Shown one piece after another: positions 1 to 10,080 of a stretch of 64,000 nucleotides of DNA. The notes under the pieces were generated by a model, which worked only from the letters and a program-made list of their open reading frames with translations, had not been told where the DNA came from and did no database searches. The stretch lies in the NCBI RefSeq assembly GCF_014322795.1, contig NZ_JAASTT010000005.1, positions 62,001-126,000 of the forward strand, written 5' to 3'. The stretch is from Paenilisteria portnoyi (lineage in GTDB: Bacteria > Bacillota > Bacilli > Lactobacillales > Listeriaceae). Within the stretch, counting starts at the first letter, position 1; each line of letters begins with the position of its first letter. The translations under genes and the position numbers were made by a program.

Positions 1-36
1 TTGCATCCGCGTTTCGTGATGCAACCTGTTTTTTTT
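1..36 (+). terminator. Rho-independent terminator at left edge
   Basis: An inverted repeat (TTGCATC at 1-7, GATGCAA at 18-24) is followed by a T-run at 29-36. The T-run faces rightwards, so it would end a plus-strand gene lying left of the window. It directly abuts the kup stop codon and could serve kup too, but the bases needed to see a T-run on the minus strand are outside the window. Confidence 0.6.
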
Positions 37-2005
37 AATCCCATTTGCGAATCTTCACGACTTTCTTCTTCGAGAGATATAGTGGGACATTTTCTACTTG
101 AACATCGCTGTATTCTAAGCCAAACCAATTTTCTGGTGAGGTGGTGAATCGCTTGATGAACAATTTACTTCTCATGATGACGCGTTGCCAATTCGTAAGG
201 TCAGCCTCTGCGCTCAGCTCATCTTTTACAATAACGAAGCAGAAATCGCCGAGTTTTCGGCCATTCTTCGCTGTATATTTTCGTTTTTGTTGTTCGAGTG
301 CTCCTTTGGCAATAAGGTCTTTCGCAATTTGTTTGAGGAAAACATTAATATCTTGCTCGACGCGAAAACCTAGTTTCAATTGAACGCGGATAACGAAATC
401 ACTCTCAAAACTTTCGACCGTATAATACGCGGCGTATGGCCCATCAACAACTTGGACGTTCACAAACCAATAGACATCCGCACGCTTTGGACGTTTATCA
501 AGAATCGATGCCATGACTTCATGTTCGACACGGTATGGGTTTCGGCTACTTGTCAAATAAACCAGATTATGCGCAAATTTTGGATAGGCTGTATCTACTT
601 TTAATTTCGCAAGCATCGGTATGAATTTCTTCAGAGAGACGTTCTTCACTAGCTTCGTTTTTAGTTGGTAGCCGCTGAACCAGATGTACATGAGCGCCAT
701 GATTACGACTGCCATAATAACCGCTACAAAGCCTCCATGCATGAATTTCGCAGCGCTTGAGATGAAAAATGCAAATTCAAGCACGCCGAATGTCATGAGA
801 ATCGCTGTCGTAACCAGTTTTGAGAATCCTTTTCGTAATAGGAATTGGAAAAGAAGTACAGTCGTCATTAACATCGTTACGGTGATGGATAGTCCGTATG
901 CTGCTTCCATGTGCGTCGAATCTTGGAAATAGAGGACTACTCCCACACAGGCAATCCAGAGCACGGTCGTGACGGTTGGAATATAAACCTGCCCTTTCGT
1001 CTCGGATGGATAACGAATGCTCAAGCGCGGTAATAAATTCAGTGCGATGGCTTCGGAAACCAGCGTATAAGCCCCTGTTATCAAGGATTGTGAGGCGATG
1101 ATTGCCGCAAGTGTCGCAATTAATACGCCGTACATAATGAACGGTTCTGGCATACTTTGGAAAAATGGGTTCACGAAAGGATCGTCAACATTTTTTAGTG
1201 AGATAATCCACGCGCCCTGTCCAAAATAATTGAGTAATAGGCACACTTTGACGAACGGCCATGTGATGTAGATATTTTTACGACCGACGTGCCCTAGATC
1301 GGAATACAAGGCTTCGGCACCTGTCGTGGCTAGAAATACGCTACCGAGAATGAGGAAGCCGGCTTTATTTTGATCGCTAAAAAGTAGTTCTACAGCATAA
1401 TATGGCGAAAACGCTCGGAAAATCGATAAGTCGCCAAGAATATTGATAATGCCTAATATGCCTAAAATGGAAAACCAGAGAAACATTGTCGGACCAAAAA
1501 TCCGCCCGATAAACATCGTTCCATATCGTTGCATAAAGAAAATAGCGCTAAGAATAACGATAACGATAATAATAATAAGTGTTGTATTCCCAGTGAATAG
1601 TGCGTCAAAGGCTGGAATTTCTTCTAATCCTTCGATGGCTGATGTGACCGTTACAGCGGGCGTTAAGACACCATCTGCGAGCAGGGCTGCCCCACCGATC
1701 ATCGCGGGAATAACGAGCCATTTGCCACGTTTTCTAACCAAGGCATATAAAGAAAATATGCCACCCTCACCATGATTATCTGCTCGTAGCGCGATAATGA
1801 CATATTTGATTGTCGTAAGTAACGTCAGCGTCCAAAAAATAAGCGATAATGAGCCTATAATATAATCCTCAGATACGTGATTTAGCCCGCCGTTACTCGC
1901 GACAATCGACTTCATCACGTATAGAGGTGACGTACCGATGTCGCCATAAACAATGCCGAGCGTACCGATTGCCAACCCAAGCCGAATTTTATCTTTTCTT
2001 TCCAT
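35..2005 (-). CDS. kup: Kup family potassium uptake protein
   Basis: Potassium/proton symporter of the Kup (KUP/HAK/KT) family in the cytoplasmic membrane. The family signature GDIGTSPLYV lies at residues 21-30, followed by about twelve hydrophobic segments and a C-terminal cytoplasmic part of roughly 180 residues. Length (656 aa) is usual for the family. The start is the ATG at 2005, because a strong GAGGGGG ribosome-binding site lies just upstream; the longer reading (ATG at 2020) would begin inside that site. It is a single-gene unit transcribed leftwards, separated from tsaD by a terminator. No c-di-AMP riboswitch is visible in the short upstream gap, which some kup genes have. Confidence 0.93.
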   Translation of the reverse strand: MERKDKIRLGLAIGTLGIVYGDIGTSPLYVMKSIVASNGGLNHVSEDYIIGSLSLIFWTLTLLTTIKYVIIALRADNHGEGGIFSLYALVRKRGKWLVIPAMIGGAALLADGVLTPAVTVTSAIEGLEEIPAFDALFTGNTTLIIIIVIVILSAIFFMQRYGTMFIGRIFGPTMFLWFSILGILGIINILGDLSIFRAFSPYYAVELLFSDQNKAGFLILGSVFLATTGAEALYSDLGHVGRKNIYITWPFVKVCLLLNYFGQGAWIISLKNVDDPFVNPFFQSMPEPFIMYGVLIATLAAIIASQSLITGAYTLVSEAIALNLLPRLSIRYPSETKGQVYIPTVTTVLWIACVGVVLYFQDSTHMEAAYGLSITVTMLMTTVLLFQFLLRKGFSKLVTTAILMTFGVLEFAFFISSAAKFMHGGFVAVIMAVVIMALMYIWFSGYQLKTKLVKNVSLKKFIPMLAKLKVDTAYPKFAHNLVYLTSSRNPYRVEHEVMASILDKRPKRADVYWFVNVQVVDGPYAAYYTVESFESDFVIRVQLKLGFRVEQDINVFLKQIAKDLIAKGALEQQKRKYTAKNGRKLGDFCFVIVKDELSAEADLTNWQRVIMRSKLFIKRFTTSPENWFGLEYSDVQVENVPLYLSKKKVVKIRKWD

Positions 2006-2060
2006 TTGTATCCCCCTCATAAACGCTATACAACATGGACGTATTATACCACCAATACTC

Positions 2061-2116
2061 TAAAAAGACGAATATATTTCTACTCCTATTTTTCAGGGCA
2101 GAAATGTATTCGTCTT
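2061..2116 (-). terminator. Terminator of the tsaEB-rimI-tsaD operon
   Basis: A long hairpin (AAGACGAATA at 2065-2074 pairing with TATTCGTCTT at 2107-2116, extended by an inner ATTTCT/AGAAAT stem) is followed on the minus strand by a T-rich tail. It lies 4 bases past the tsaD stop. Confidence 0.85.
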
Positions 2117-2119
2117 AAC

Positions 2120-3148
2120 TTAATACGTATCTTCAAAAAGTAAGCCTGGACTCGCGTTCATCGTTAAATCGCCGTGGATTCCTTTTTCAAATAATACAGT
2201 TCCAGCTGCCGCAATCATCGCTGCATTGTCACCGCATAGTGATAGGGGCGGAATGATGAGCTGGACGTTTGGAATTTCTAGCGTGGTTTCCTTAATGAGC
2301 CGCTCGCGAAGGCCTTGATTCGCCGCAACGCCACCTGCTAAAAGGAGTTGTGTCACATTGAATTCTTTTGCCGCACGGATTGTTTTTGCCACAAGAACGT
2401 CGACAACGCTTGCTTGGAAACTCGCTGCTAAATCGGCTTCGTTGATTGGCATATCCTTCTGACGCAAATTATGAACTGTATTGATAAAAGAGGATTTGAG
2501 TCCGCTAAAACTAAAGTCATAACTGGCTTCGTTCATCATCGCGCGCGGGAAATGAAACGTGTCTTCGCCGGTCGCTGCTAAACGGTCGATTTGGACGCCT
2601 CCTGGATAAGTTAAACCGAGTGTCCGTGCTACCTTATCATACGCTTCGCCGGCAGCGTCATCGCGTGTTTCACCAATGATTTCAAACTTGCCGTGTTCGT
2701 GCATGATAACCAGTTCTGTATGTCCACCACTCACGACGAGGGATAGGAGCGGGAACGTCATTTCGGTTTCGAAACGGTTCGCGTAAATATGTCCTGCGAT
2801 ATGATGGACGCCGATTATCGGTTTATTGTGAATGAACGCCAGTGTTTTGGCTGCATTGACGCCGATGAGGAGCGCGCCTACAAGTCCTGGCCCTTCTGTC
2901 ACTGCAATCGCATCGATATCGTTCATCGTGACGCCAGCTTGCGACAGAGCTTCTTCTATGACAATCGTGATTTGCTCGACGTGATGACGAGACGCGATTT
3001 CTGGGACAACACCGCCAAACCGTTTGTGGCTCTCAATTTGGGACGCGATAACATTCGATAGCATTTCTGTGCCATTTCTAACAACAGACGCCGCGGTTTC
3101 ATCACAGCTTGATTCGATACCAAGTATTAATGTATTTTTTTTCATCAT
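2120..3148 (-). CDS. tsaD: tRNA N6-threonylcarbamoyltransferase TsaD
   Basis: Transfers the threonylcarbamoyl group to A37 of ANN-decoding tRNAs (t6A), acting with TsaB and TsaE. The ASKHA-type N-terminus [13 protein letters not shown] and the metal-binding HHIAGH motif (about residues 115-120) are present, with [16 protein letters not shown] near the C-terminus. Length of about 342 aa is normal. The tandem ATGATG at 3148-3143 overlaps the rimI stop codon, so the genes are translationally coupled; either ATG could be used (GGTGG site upstream). A GTG at 3160 has no ribosome-binding site. It is the last gene of a four-gene operon tsaE-tsaB-rimI-tsaD. Confidence 0.96.
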   Translation of the reverse strand: MMKKNTLILGIESSCDETAASVVRNGTEMLSNVIASQIESHKRFGGVVPEIASRHHVEQITIVIEEALSQAGVTMNDIDAIAVTEGPGLVGALLIGVNAAKTLAFIHNKPIIGVHHIAGHIYANRFETEMTFPLLSLVVSGGHTELVIMHEHGKFEIIGETRDDAAGEAYDKVARTLGLTYPGGVQIDRLAATGEDTFHFPRAMMNEASYDFSFSGLKSSFINTVHNLRQKDMPINEADLAASFQASVVDVLVAKTIRAAKEFNVTQLLLAGGVAANQGLRERLIKETTLEIPNVQLIIPPLSLCGDNAAMIAAAGTVLFEKGIHGDLTMNASPGLLFEDTY

Positions 3149-3591
3149 TCTTCCACCCACATAACTAGCGCGTCTTCTTGATTATCCGGATAGTATTTTT
3201 TCCGAATCGCGCCATCTTTAAATCCAATTTTTTTATATAGTTGTTGTGCTTTCGTGTTCGAGATGCGGACTTCTAGTGTTAAACGCGTCACGCCCTGTTC
3301 CTTCGCAATCCGCAGTAATTCGGCTAACAGTGCTTGTCCGTAGCCTTTTCCTTGTTGATCAGGATGCATCGCGACATTCGTAATATGGCCTTCATCAAGA
3401 ATTATCCACACACCTGCGTATCCAATAACCGTTTCGTTTTGCTCCGCCACAATATAATGCGCAAACTGATTCGTGTAAAATTCATTTCGAAAAGCTTTCT
3501 CGCTCCACGGTGAGCTGAATACGGCTGTTTCAATTCGTAATAGACTTTTGACATCGGCTATAGTCGCTTGACGAAAAGTGACCTCATTCAT
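3145..3591 (-). CDS. rimI: Ribosomal protein alanine acetyltransferase RimI (GNAT)
   Basis: GNAT-fold N-acetyltransferase predicted to acetylate the N-terminus of ribosomal protein S18. The acetyl-CoA binding motif [10 protein letters not shown] (V/Q-x-x-x-G-x-G/A) is visible around residue 82, and the late [13 protein letters not shown] block is typical of RimI. Its place between tsaB and tsaD is the classic Firmicute arrangement. I chose the ATG at 3591 (upstream GAGG) over the TTG at 3606; it overlaps the tsaB 3' end by 8 bases, supporting coupling. Confidence 0.92.
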   Translation of the reverse strand: MNEVTFRQATIADVKSLLRIETAVFSSPWSEKAFRNEFYTNQFAHYIVAEQNETVIGYAGVWIILDEGHITNVAMHPDQQGKGYGQALLAELLRIAKEQGVTRLTLEVRISNTKAQQLYKKIGFKDGAIRKKYYPDNQEDALVMWVEE

Positions 3592-4267
3592 GTTTGTTTG
3601 CCTCAAGCCACTTGCTCTCCGCCTCGGCTAATTTTAAGTATGTCGGGACAAATGTATGCGCCGGAACACCATCTTTTGTTTTTGCGAGTTCACCGAGAAA
3701 AGCTGGTCGTGGATAGCAGAGAGTTGCATCTGCAATCGTCGCACGCGTCCCAATTGTCGCCGTAATATCTGCTTCAAAATTCGCTAAACTATCGCCGATA
3801 AAAAGAATGTTAGCTGCTGTATCAAGCTTCGCAAGTAAATCTGCGAATGCGAGATGTTGATCTGGCTCCACATTCTTCCCTTGCGCTGTGTAGATTCCCG
3901 CGTAAACATTGCCACGCCTCGCATCCATCACAGGCACCACAAACCCATCAAAAAAGCGCCCATTTTGCGCCATTAACGCTAAGCTGGAAACTCCGACAAG
4001 TGGAATTTGGAGATCCCAAGCCATTGTTTTTGCGACTGTTACGCCAATTCTAAGCCCTGTATAAGAGCCAGGACCTTCTGCGACTGCAATCTTCGTCAGC
4101 GCTTGCGGTGTCACATCACATTCCTTCATCAACTCTGCGATCGCTGGCAACAATCGAACGCTATGATTTTTTTTCAAATTCGTTACGAGTTCTCCGATGA
4201 CCTTATTATCCTGCCATAAACTGACACCTAGCGTATCATTGGATGTATCAATTCCAAGTATTGTCAT
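3584..4267 (-). CDS. tsaB: tRNA t6A biosynthesis protein TsaB
   Basis: Catalytically inactive ASKHA paralogue of TsaD that forms the TsaBDE threonylcarbamoyl transfer complex. The N-terminus MTILGIDTSNDTLGVSL and the internal AVAEGPGSYTGLRIGVT block are family hallmarks. The ATG at 4267 overlaps the tsaE stop (ATGA), which indicates translational coupling; the longer reading from 4288 begins within tsaE and lacks support. Length 227 aa is normal. Confidence 0.95.
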   Translation of the reverse strand: MTILGIDTSNDTLGVSLWQDNKVIGELVTNLKKNHSVRLLPAIAELMKECDVTPQALTKIAVAEGPGSYTGLRIGVTVAKTMAWDLQIPLVGVSSLALMAQNGRFFDGFVVPVMDARRGNVYAGIYTAQGKNVEPDQHLAFADLLAKLDTAANILFIGDSLANFEADITATIGTRATIADATLCYPRPAFLGELAKTKDGVPAHTFVPTYLKLAEAESKWLEANKHE

Positions 4268-4722
4268 TCTCCAAAAACCTCCGAACAAAGTGCTTCATAT
4301 CTTGTGCCCACTGGTTCTATCTCCATTGCACGCGTATTTTCTGTCAGGTGCTTCAACGTAATTCGAATATACTCAGCCGGGAGATCTTGCTCAATAAAGT
4401 GGGCCCATTCAACCACGGACACACCATCTCCTTGAAAATATTCATCCAATCCTAAGTCATCCTCTGCGTTTTCAAGTCGGTAAACATCCATATGATAGAG
4501 CGGGATACGTCCTTTTGTATATTCGCGAACAATTGTAAATGTCGGACTTTTAACCATCTGTGGTATGTCTAGCCCTTCTGCAAGCCCTTTAGTGAATGTC
4601 GTTTTGCCTGCTCCAAGATCACCTTCAAGTAAGATAACATCTCCCGCTTGCATTTTCAGGCCAATCTTTTTAGCTACTTCACGCGTGTTTGATTCCTTTA
4701 TTGTTTCTATTGTATACTTCAT
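4264..4722 (-). CDS. tsaE: tRNA t6A biosynthesis ATPase TsaE
   Basis: P-loop ATPase that powers turnover of the TsaBDE complex. The Walker A motif GDLGAGKTT is at residues 34-42. The downstream SPTFTIVREY and YHMDVYRL segments are conserved in the family. I start at the ATG at 4722, 152 aa, because AAGGTGAAG lies just upstream; the longer reading to 4758 would begin in the promoter. It is the first gene of the operon. Confidence 0.95.
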   Translation of the reverse strand: MKYTIETIKESNTREVAKKIGLKMQAGDVILLEGDLGAGKTTFTKGLAEGLDIPQMVKSPTFTIVREYTKGRIPLYHMDVYRLENAEDDLGLDEYFQGDGVSVVEWAHFIEQDLPAEYIRITLKHLTENTRAMEIEPVGTRYEALCSEVFGE

Positions 4723-4753
4723 CGCTTCACCTTTTTTATCATTTTCTGTACAT

Positions 4754-4782
4754 ATCATACCATAAAAATAGAGACTGGTCAG
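4754..4782 (-). promoter_or_regulatory. Promoter of the tsaE operon
   Basis: On the minus strand an extended -10 (TGG before TATGAT, at 4759-4754) sits 17 bases from a weak -35 (CTGACC, 4782-4777). Position relative to the tsaE start (about 30 bases) fits. Prediction only. Confidence 0.5.
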
Positions 4783-4964
4783 TAATGCTCGCTAGTATCC
4801 ATTTAGCCAAAACCTACATTTGTGTCGAAAAGTTCATAATTAATTCATTTAAACAGGAACATTTAGAGAGTTTTGGTATTTTTCTCTCATCGCTATATTG
4901 CTAGACTGATTATATGAGTGCAAGATAAGTAGTATATGCGCTGAGTATAAGGAGGAAAAACACA

Positions 4965-7900
4965 ATGATTATGAAAAAAATTGGGGTAGCATCCGCTGCA
5001 TTTGTTTTATGCGCTGGGTTACCACTACAAACAATTGTTCTAGCATCAGAAGCAGCACCCGTATATGCAAATAAAGCGGAGAACAAACTGAAGGGACTAC
5101 AAACGAGTAGCGACAACGTTCTCGATGTAACAGATTACTTCTCAGTTGTACCTGGCACAGGATCAAGTATCGATAAAAATAACGTTACGATTACACCAAA
5201 TCAGAAAAGACAAGCTGGTGGAATGTGGTCAAGTAGTGATAATAAAGTGGATTTGACTAAAAACTTCTATTTAGAAGCTGACTTATATATGGGCGATGAT
5301 CCTCTTGGTGCTGACGGAATGGCTTTTGTCATTCAAAATGACCCTCGTGCTAATAAAGCTATCTCAGCAGCTGGTGGAGCGATGGGCATGTATGGCTATA
5401 GTTATATCAAAAATGCACTTGCGATAGAATTTGATACGTACATTAATGATGGCACAGACTACTCTGAAGCATGGGATCGTGATGTGCTTCCTAAAAATAA
5501 ACATATGGCTATCACTGTACCAGGTGTTGGTCCTGTCATTCAGCACAATGCACTAAATGTACTACCCGAAGGTTCCTATTTTGAAGATGGTCAAAAACAC
5601 ACTCTGAAGATTGAATGGAATGCCGATACGAAAACATTGAGCTATGACTATATCGGATATACAGGAAGTTATCAAGTAGATGATTTACAAGCAACATTTG
5701 GAGGAACCGAGGTACAATTTGGCTTTGTAGGATCAACTGGGGACAGAAGTAACCTTCAAGAACTTTCTATCACGAAGCTCCAAATCAATGGTATATCTCC
5801 TAAATTACAATTAGCTATCACCGACCAGTCAAATAATAACATCCAAACGGCAGCACCGTCCGAAAAAGTATACGTTCATGATACTATTTCTAATGAGACT
5901 ACAAACGCTAGTGCCTTTACCATGAAGTACGGCGCAGATATCGCCCCTCTTTTTGATGAGACTTCCATTGAAAACATAGTACTAACACGTAATGATGGCC
6001 AAACATTTACTGTTTCAAAAAGCGCATTGCTAGATCACACGGTCGAACTTCCTTTTTCTAAGGGCACCGATGTTTTCACATTGTCTTATGAAATTAATGT
6101 AAAATCTGATGCCGCGCCAAAAGGAACTAATTTGAATATACATGGTATCGGAAGCGTCAATGGTGTAAAATATACTTCTGAAAATTCCATTCGATTGATT
6201 ACACCTCGAAACAAGCCCGTAATTACAGCTAATGACTCTTCTCTGAAAAAAGGTACTGCATTCAATCCATTGGCTGGTGTAACTGCTAATGATATGGAGG
6301 ATGGAGATCTGACAGGCCAGATTACTGTAACAGCAAACGATGTGAATGTAAACCAAGTTGGGACGTATCATGTGACATATAGCGTGACTGATTCTGATGA
6401 TAATACCGTTACGAAAACTGTGACGGTAACAGTGACAAGCAATGATGCACCTGTGATTTCAGCGACGGATAAATCTTTGAAAAAAGGCAGTAGCTTTGAT
6501 CCTTTGGCAGGTGTGACGGCGAGCGATTTGGAAGATGGGGACGTGACGGCAAATGTGACGATTACAGCGAATGATGTGAATACAAGTAAAGTCGGAACGT
6601 ATCATGTGACGTATGCTGTGACGGATTCTGATGGTAATACGACGAAGAAAACTATCACTGTGACGGTAACAAGTGATGCTGCACCAACGATTTTAGCCGC
6701 AGATACAACAGTGAAAAAAGGCAAAACATTTGATCCTTTGGCTGGTATGACAGCAAGTGATGCCGACGATGGTGACGTAACCGGAAAAGTAACTGTAACG
6801 GCAAATGATGTCGATACAAGCAAAATTGGAACGTACCACATCACGTATTCGGTGACTAATTCGGATGGCAACACGACGACAAAAACCATCACTGTAACGG
6901 TAACAAGTAATGATGCACCCGTGATTTCTGCGATAGACCAAACGGTGAAAAAAGGGAAAACGTTTGACCCGAAAGCAGGCGTAACAGCAAGTGATACAGA
7001 AGATGGGACTCTAACAAACAAAATTTCTGTCCAATCAAATGACGTCGATACAAGCAAAGTCGGCACCTATCATGTGACATACAGCGTGACAGATTCTGAT
7101 GGTAACACAACAACGAAAACCATCACCGTAACGGTAACAAGTAATGACGTACCAACGATTACCGCATCGGACATCGTGCAACGTATTCACACCACCTACG
7201 ACGTGAAAAAAGCAGTTACTGCACAGGATACCGAAGACGGCGATATCACCAACAAAATCACGGTGACAAGCAACGATGTCGACACAGAAAAAGCCGGCGT
7301 ATACCACGTCACATACAGCGTCACCGATTCCGACGGCAACACAATAACGAAGACGATCAAAGTTACTATTTTGACAAACGATGCACCAATTATCAACACC
7401 CAGGACGTCTATTTGAAAGTTGGCGATACCTTTAATCCCTTCGATGGCGTGACAGCAAGTGACCTTGAAGATGGCGATGTAACACTGAAAATTCAAGTGC
7501 TAGCCAACAATGTCAACATGAAAATGGACGGATTGTATACTGTTGAATATAGCGTCACCGATTCCGATGGTAATACAACGAAAGCAACACGTCACATATA
7601 CGTGCGTACAAACGACAAGCCAGAAATTCACGTATCGGATCAAACATTCAAAGCTGGTTTTGCCTTTGATCCAATGACGATTGTTTCCGCGAGCGATTTA
7701 GAAGATGGGGATGTCACAAAAGATATCCAAATCACGGCCAATGATGTGAACGCGGCTGTCGCAGGAACGTATCACATCACATACAGCATCACCGATTCAG
7801 ATAAAAACACAACAACAAAAACCATCACAATCACTGTTTTGACGAATGAAAAACCAGTCATCACAGCAGCCGACCGCACTATCAAAGCGCATCTAGCGTT

Positions 7901-8789
7901 TGATCCGATGACAGGTGTTTCCGCAGAAGATTTGGAAGATGGCGATTTAAGCAGCGCTGTTAAAATCATCGCGAACGACGTCAACATCGACGTTCCTGGC
8001 GTGTATCACATCACATATAGCGTCCTTGATTCAGATGGCAACACAACCGAGAAAACAAGCACTATCACCGTCCTAAGCAATGACAAGCCGGTCATTACAG
8101 GTCAGGACAGTAGCTTCAAAGCTGGTCGCGCGTTTGATCCATTGGCTGGAATCACAGCAAGCGATACAGAAGATGGCGATATCACAGCAAACATCCAGAT
8201 TGTCACAAACGATGTGAATCCTGACGTTGCTGGCGTGTATCATGTGACCTACCGCATCACCGATTCCGATGGCAACACAACGGAACAAACGTACACGGTA
8301 ACTGTATTAACAAATGAAAAACCAATGATTCACGCAAGCGACGTCACACTAGCATTCGGTCAAGCCTTTGATCCGATGGCAGGCGTTTCAGCAGAAGACT
8401 TAGAAGACGGTGACATCACGAGCCTAATCAAAGTCATCAGCAACGACGTGAATCCACAACAAGCAGGTATCTACCACGTAACGTACAGCGTAACAGATAG
8501 CGATGGTAATGAGACACAGTTCACGATAACAGTGATTGTAGGAGCACAGCCAATTTTACCTGTAGATCCGATTACACCGGTAGATCCAGCAAAGCCAGTG
8601 ACACCGGCGCAACCTGGAACACCAGGGCAACCGACAAGTCCGGTTGTACCAGTGAACGTCAATCCATCCGCAGAAATGAGCCCTACCAAGACTCTACCCA
8701 ATACAGGCGATACAAACACGACATCAACCGTCCTTTTTGGAAGCTTACTCGCAGCACTTGGCGCCATTTTCTTGCGTAGAAAAAAATAA
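4965..8789 (+). CDS. LPNTG-anchored surface protein with L-type lectin domain and ten Ig-like repeats
   Basis: Large predicted adhesin, 1274 aa, covalently attached to peptidoglycan by sortase. An N-terminal signal peptide (KK then a hydrophobic stretch ending near residue 28-31) is followed by a bacterial L-type lectin-like domain (about residues 55-270; GADGMAFVIQNDP, ALAIEFDTYIND), a linker domain (about 275-415), ten tandem repeats of 77-78 residues (416-1193) of the DUF5011/Cry22-type Ig-like family (DGNTTTKTITVTV, YHVTYSVTDSDG), a Pro-rich wall-spanning linker, the sorting motif LPNTG at 1244-1248, a hydrophobic stretch and RRKK. AAGGAGG lies 9 bases before the ATG. A single-gene unit. 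The ligand is unknown; lectin domains of this type bind sugars, so carbohydrate binding is inference. Confidence 0.93.
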   Translation: MIMKKIGVASAAFVLCAGLPLQTIVLASEAAPVYANKAENKLKGLQTSSDNVLDVTDYFSVVPGTGSSIDKNNVTITPNQKRQAGGMWSSSDNKVDLTKNFYLEADLYMGDDPLGADGMAFVIQNDPRANKAISAAGGAMGMYGYSYIKNALAIEFDTYINDGTDYSEAWDRDVLPKNKHMAITVPGVGPVIQHNALNVLPEGSYFEDGQKHTLKIEWNADTKTLSYDYIGYTGSYQVDDLQATFGGTEVQFGFVGSTGDRSNLQELSITKLQINGISPKLQLAITDQSNNNIQTAAPSEKVYVHDTISNETTNASAFTMKYGADIAPLFDETSIENIVLTRNDGQTFTVSKSALLDHTVELPFSKGTDVFTLSYEINVKSDAAPKGTNLNIHGIGSVNGVKYTSENSIRLITPRNKPVITANDSSLKKGTAFNPLAGVTANDMEDGDLTGQITVTANDVNVNQVGTYHVTYSVTDSDDNTVTKTVTVTVTSNDAPVISATDKSLKKGSSFDPLAGVTASDLEDGDVTANVTITANDVNTSKVGTYHVTYAVTDSDGNTTKKTITVTVTSDAAPTILAADTTVKKGKTFDPLAGMTASDADDGDVTGKVTVTANDVDTSKIGTYHITYSVTNSDGNTTTKTITVTVTSNDAPVISAIDQTVKKGKTFDPKAGVTASDTEDGTLTNKISVQSNDVDTSKVGTYHVTYSVTDSDGNTTTKTITVTVTSNDVPTITASDIVQRIHTTYDVKKAVTAQDTEDGDITNKITVTSNDVDTEKAGVYHVTYSVTDSDGNTITKTIKVTILTNDAPIINTQDVYLKVGDTFNPFDGVTASDLEDGDVTLKIQVLANNVNMKMDGLYTVEYSVTDSDGNTTKATRHIYVRTNDKPEIHVSDQTFKAGFAFDPMTIVSASDLEDGDVTKDIQITANDVNAAVAGTYHITYSITDSDKNTTTKTITITVLTNEKPVITAADRTIKAHLAFDPMTGVSAEDLEDGDLSSAVKIIANDVNIDVPGVYHITYSVLDSDGNTTEKTSTITVLSNDKPVITGQDSSFKAGRAFDPLAGITASDTEDGDITANIQIVTNDVNPDVAGVYHVTYRITDSDGNTTEQTYTVTVLTNEKPMIHASDVTLAFGQAFDPMAGVSAEDLEDGDITSLIKVISNDVNPQQAGIYHVTYSVTDSDGNETQFTITVIVGAQPILPVDPITPVDPAKPVTPAQPGTPGQPTSPVVPVNVNPSAEMSPTKTLPNTGDTNTTSTVLFGSLLAALGAIFLRRKK
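6210..8543 (+). repeat. Ten in-frame tandem repeats of about 234 bp (Ig-like domains)
   Basis: Codons 416-1193 of the surface protein consist of ten units, eight of 78 and two (the first and last) of 77 residues, each opening N-(D/E)-x-P-x-I and closing with a YHVTYSVTDSDGNTT strand. Units 2, 3 and 4 are the most alike; units 5 and 6 have diverged most (unit 6 reads LYTVEYSV where the others have YHVTYSV). Such repeats commonly vary in copy number between strains. Confidence 0.95.
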
Positions 8790-8826
8790 TATAAGAACAG
8801 CCCTGGGACAAAAGAGGCTCTAAAAT

Positions 8827-8893
8827 GAAAAAAGCAGAAATCTTGTATATTCCATTCTCTATAATGGCTTTATACAAGATTCCTGCTTTTTTA
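8827..8893. terminator. Bidirectional terminator
   Basis: Arms AAAAAAGCAG-AATCTTGTATA (from 8827) and TTATACAAGATT-CTGCTTTTTT (to about 8892) form a long stem with A-run and T-run on either side. It lies between the convergent surface-protein gene and the lipoprotein gene and can serve both. Confidence 0.85.
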
Positions 8894-8949
8894 TTTTTGA
8901 GTTTTTAATGCTGTATTCAAATTATGATCCAGCATCTTTTCTTCTAGAT

Positions 8950-10080
8950 TTATTGAACTATATCTGATGTATCCGTTAAAGCATCGCCATACATCGACTT
9001 ATAATAGCTCGCGGTTGCTTCTTCCATTATTTTTTGTAGCTCTGTTGTCGAAATCACATCAGATGCTTCTGGGAATTTCGGAAGTTTAGCTGAATCTGTC
9101 GTTTTCATCGTCATTGTAAAGGCCATTGATTCAGGATTTTCCTTGTCTGATGTATCCGTGATTTTTACTTTCATTTTCATGTTTTCAATCGAGTCATTTT
9201 TACCAGGTTTGATCGTTGCATCAATTGTGATTGCTGCGTCTTTCTCATCCTCTAGATCTTTAATGGTATCTTTCGCTGATTTCACTGCTGATGCATATTG
9301 CTCATCAAAGTCAGATTTCGAGACACCTTGTGATGTTGCGATGACTTTCAAATCAGCTTTAACGTCTTTATCATCAGCTAATTTCACTAATTCGTTTGCC
9401 AATTTTGTGATATCAGTCTTTGTTAGCTTCACTGTCACCTCTCCATCGTCACCCTCTTTAAAACGATCTTCTGGTAGGCTATTGAAGTAGTCCGTTACTG
9501 TTTTTGTTACTTTTTTGCTTAAATCTTTCGTTGCTTTTTCTACTTCTTTCGTATTTGTTGCTTCTTTTTTCGCTTTCTCATCTGTTAAATCTTTTGCAAG
9601 ATCAGAAAATTCCACGTATTTCGTTGCTAAATCTGGATTATCCTTCTTGATTTGTGAGAACATACCGCTTGTTACTTGATCAAGTAATGTTGTTAAATTT
9701 CCTTTATCATCATATAAATCGCTCAATGGGAAGTATACTTTCTCTGCTTTTGAATCTACCAATAGATCTACTGTCGTGTCTAAATTTACTAATCCCGCCG
9801 TTTTAACAGCAATCGTAGTCGCCGATTTTTGCGCTTTTTGGTCATTAGCGACCGTCATTTTAACAGTTAAGCCTTCCAACATTGCCGCACTTTGTTGCGC
9901 TTTTAATGTTGCTGGTAACTCATCAACCGTAATGCCAATTGTGGAAGTCGACTGATCGGCTGGTTCTGACGTTTTTTCAACACTTTTCGTAAATTTTTCT
10001 TGCGGCGTATTGCCACATGCTGCTAGGACAATCCCCATAACCAAAGTTAAGACTAACAATGTAAGCTTTTTCATTTTCAT
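8950..10080 (-). CDS. Predicted lipoprotein of unknown function
   Basis: Membrane-anchored lipoprotein, 376 aa, exposed outside the cytoplasmic membrane. The signal peptide MKMKKLTLLVLTLVMGIVLAAC has a lipobox LAAC with the lipidated Cys at residue 22. The mature part is rich in Lys, Asp, Thr and Ser, with a helical, charged middle (TDEKAKKEATNTKEVEKATK). I do not recognise a family. A GAGGG site precedes the first ATG. It is a single gene between a shared terminator and the divergent DUF218 gene, so regulation may be common with that gene. Confidence 0.85.
   Translation of the reverse strand: MKMKKLTLLVLTLVMGIVLAACGNTPQEKFTKSVEKTSEPADQSTSTIGITVDELPATLKAQQSAAMLEGLTVKMTVANDQKAQKSATTIAVKTAGLVNLDTTVDLLVDSKAEKVYFPLSDLYDDKGNLTTLLDQVTSGMFSQIKKDNPDLATKYVEFSDLAKDLTDEKAKKEATNTKEVEKATKDLSKKVTKTVTDYFNSLPEDRFKEGDDGEVTVKLTKTDITKLANELVKLADDKDVKADLKVIATSQGVSKSDFDEQYASAVKSAKDTIKDLEDEKDAAITIDATIKPGKNDSIENMKMKVKITDTSDKENPESMAFTMTMKTTDSAKLPKFPEASDVISTTELQKIMEEATASYYKSMYGDALTDTSDIVQ

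Noticed and set aside
6210-8543. Regular repeats as a CRISPR array
   Set aside because: The period (234 bp) is coding, in frame and without unique spacers.
6030-8767. Several long minus-strand open frames across the surface protein gene
   Set aside because: They are antisense shadows produced by the repeats' biased composition; they have no ribosome-binding sites and repeat with the 234-bp period.
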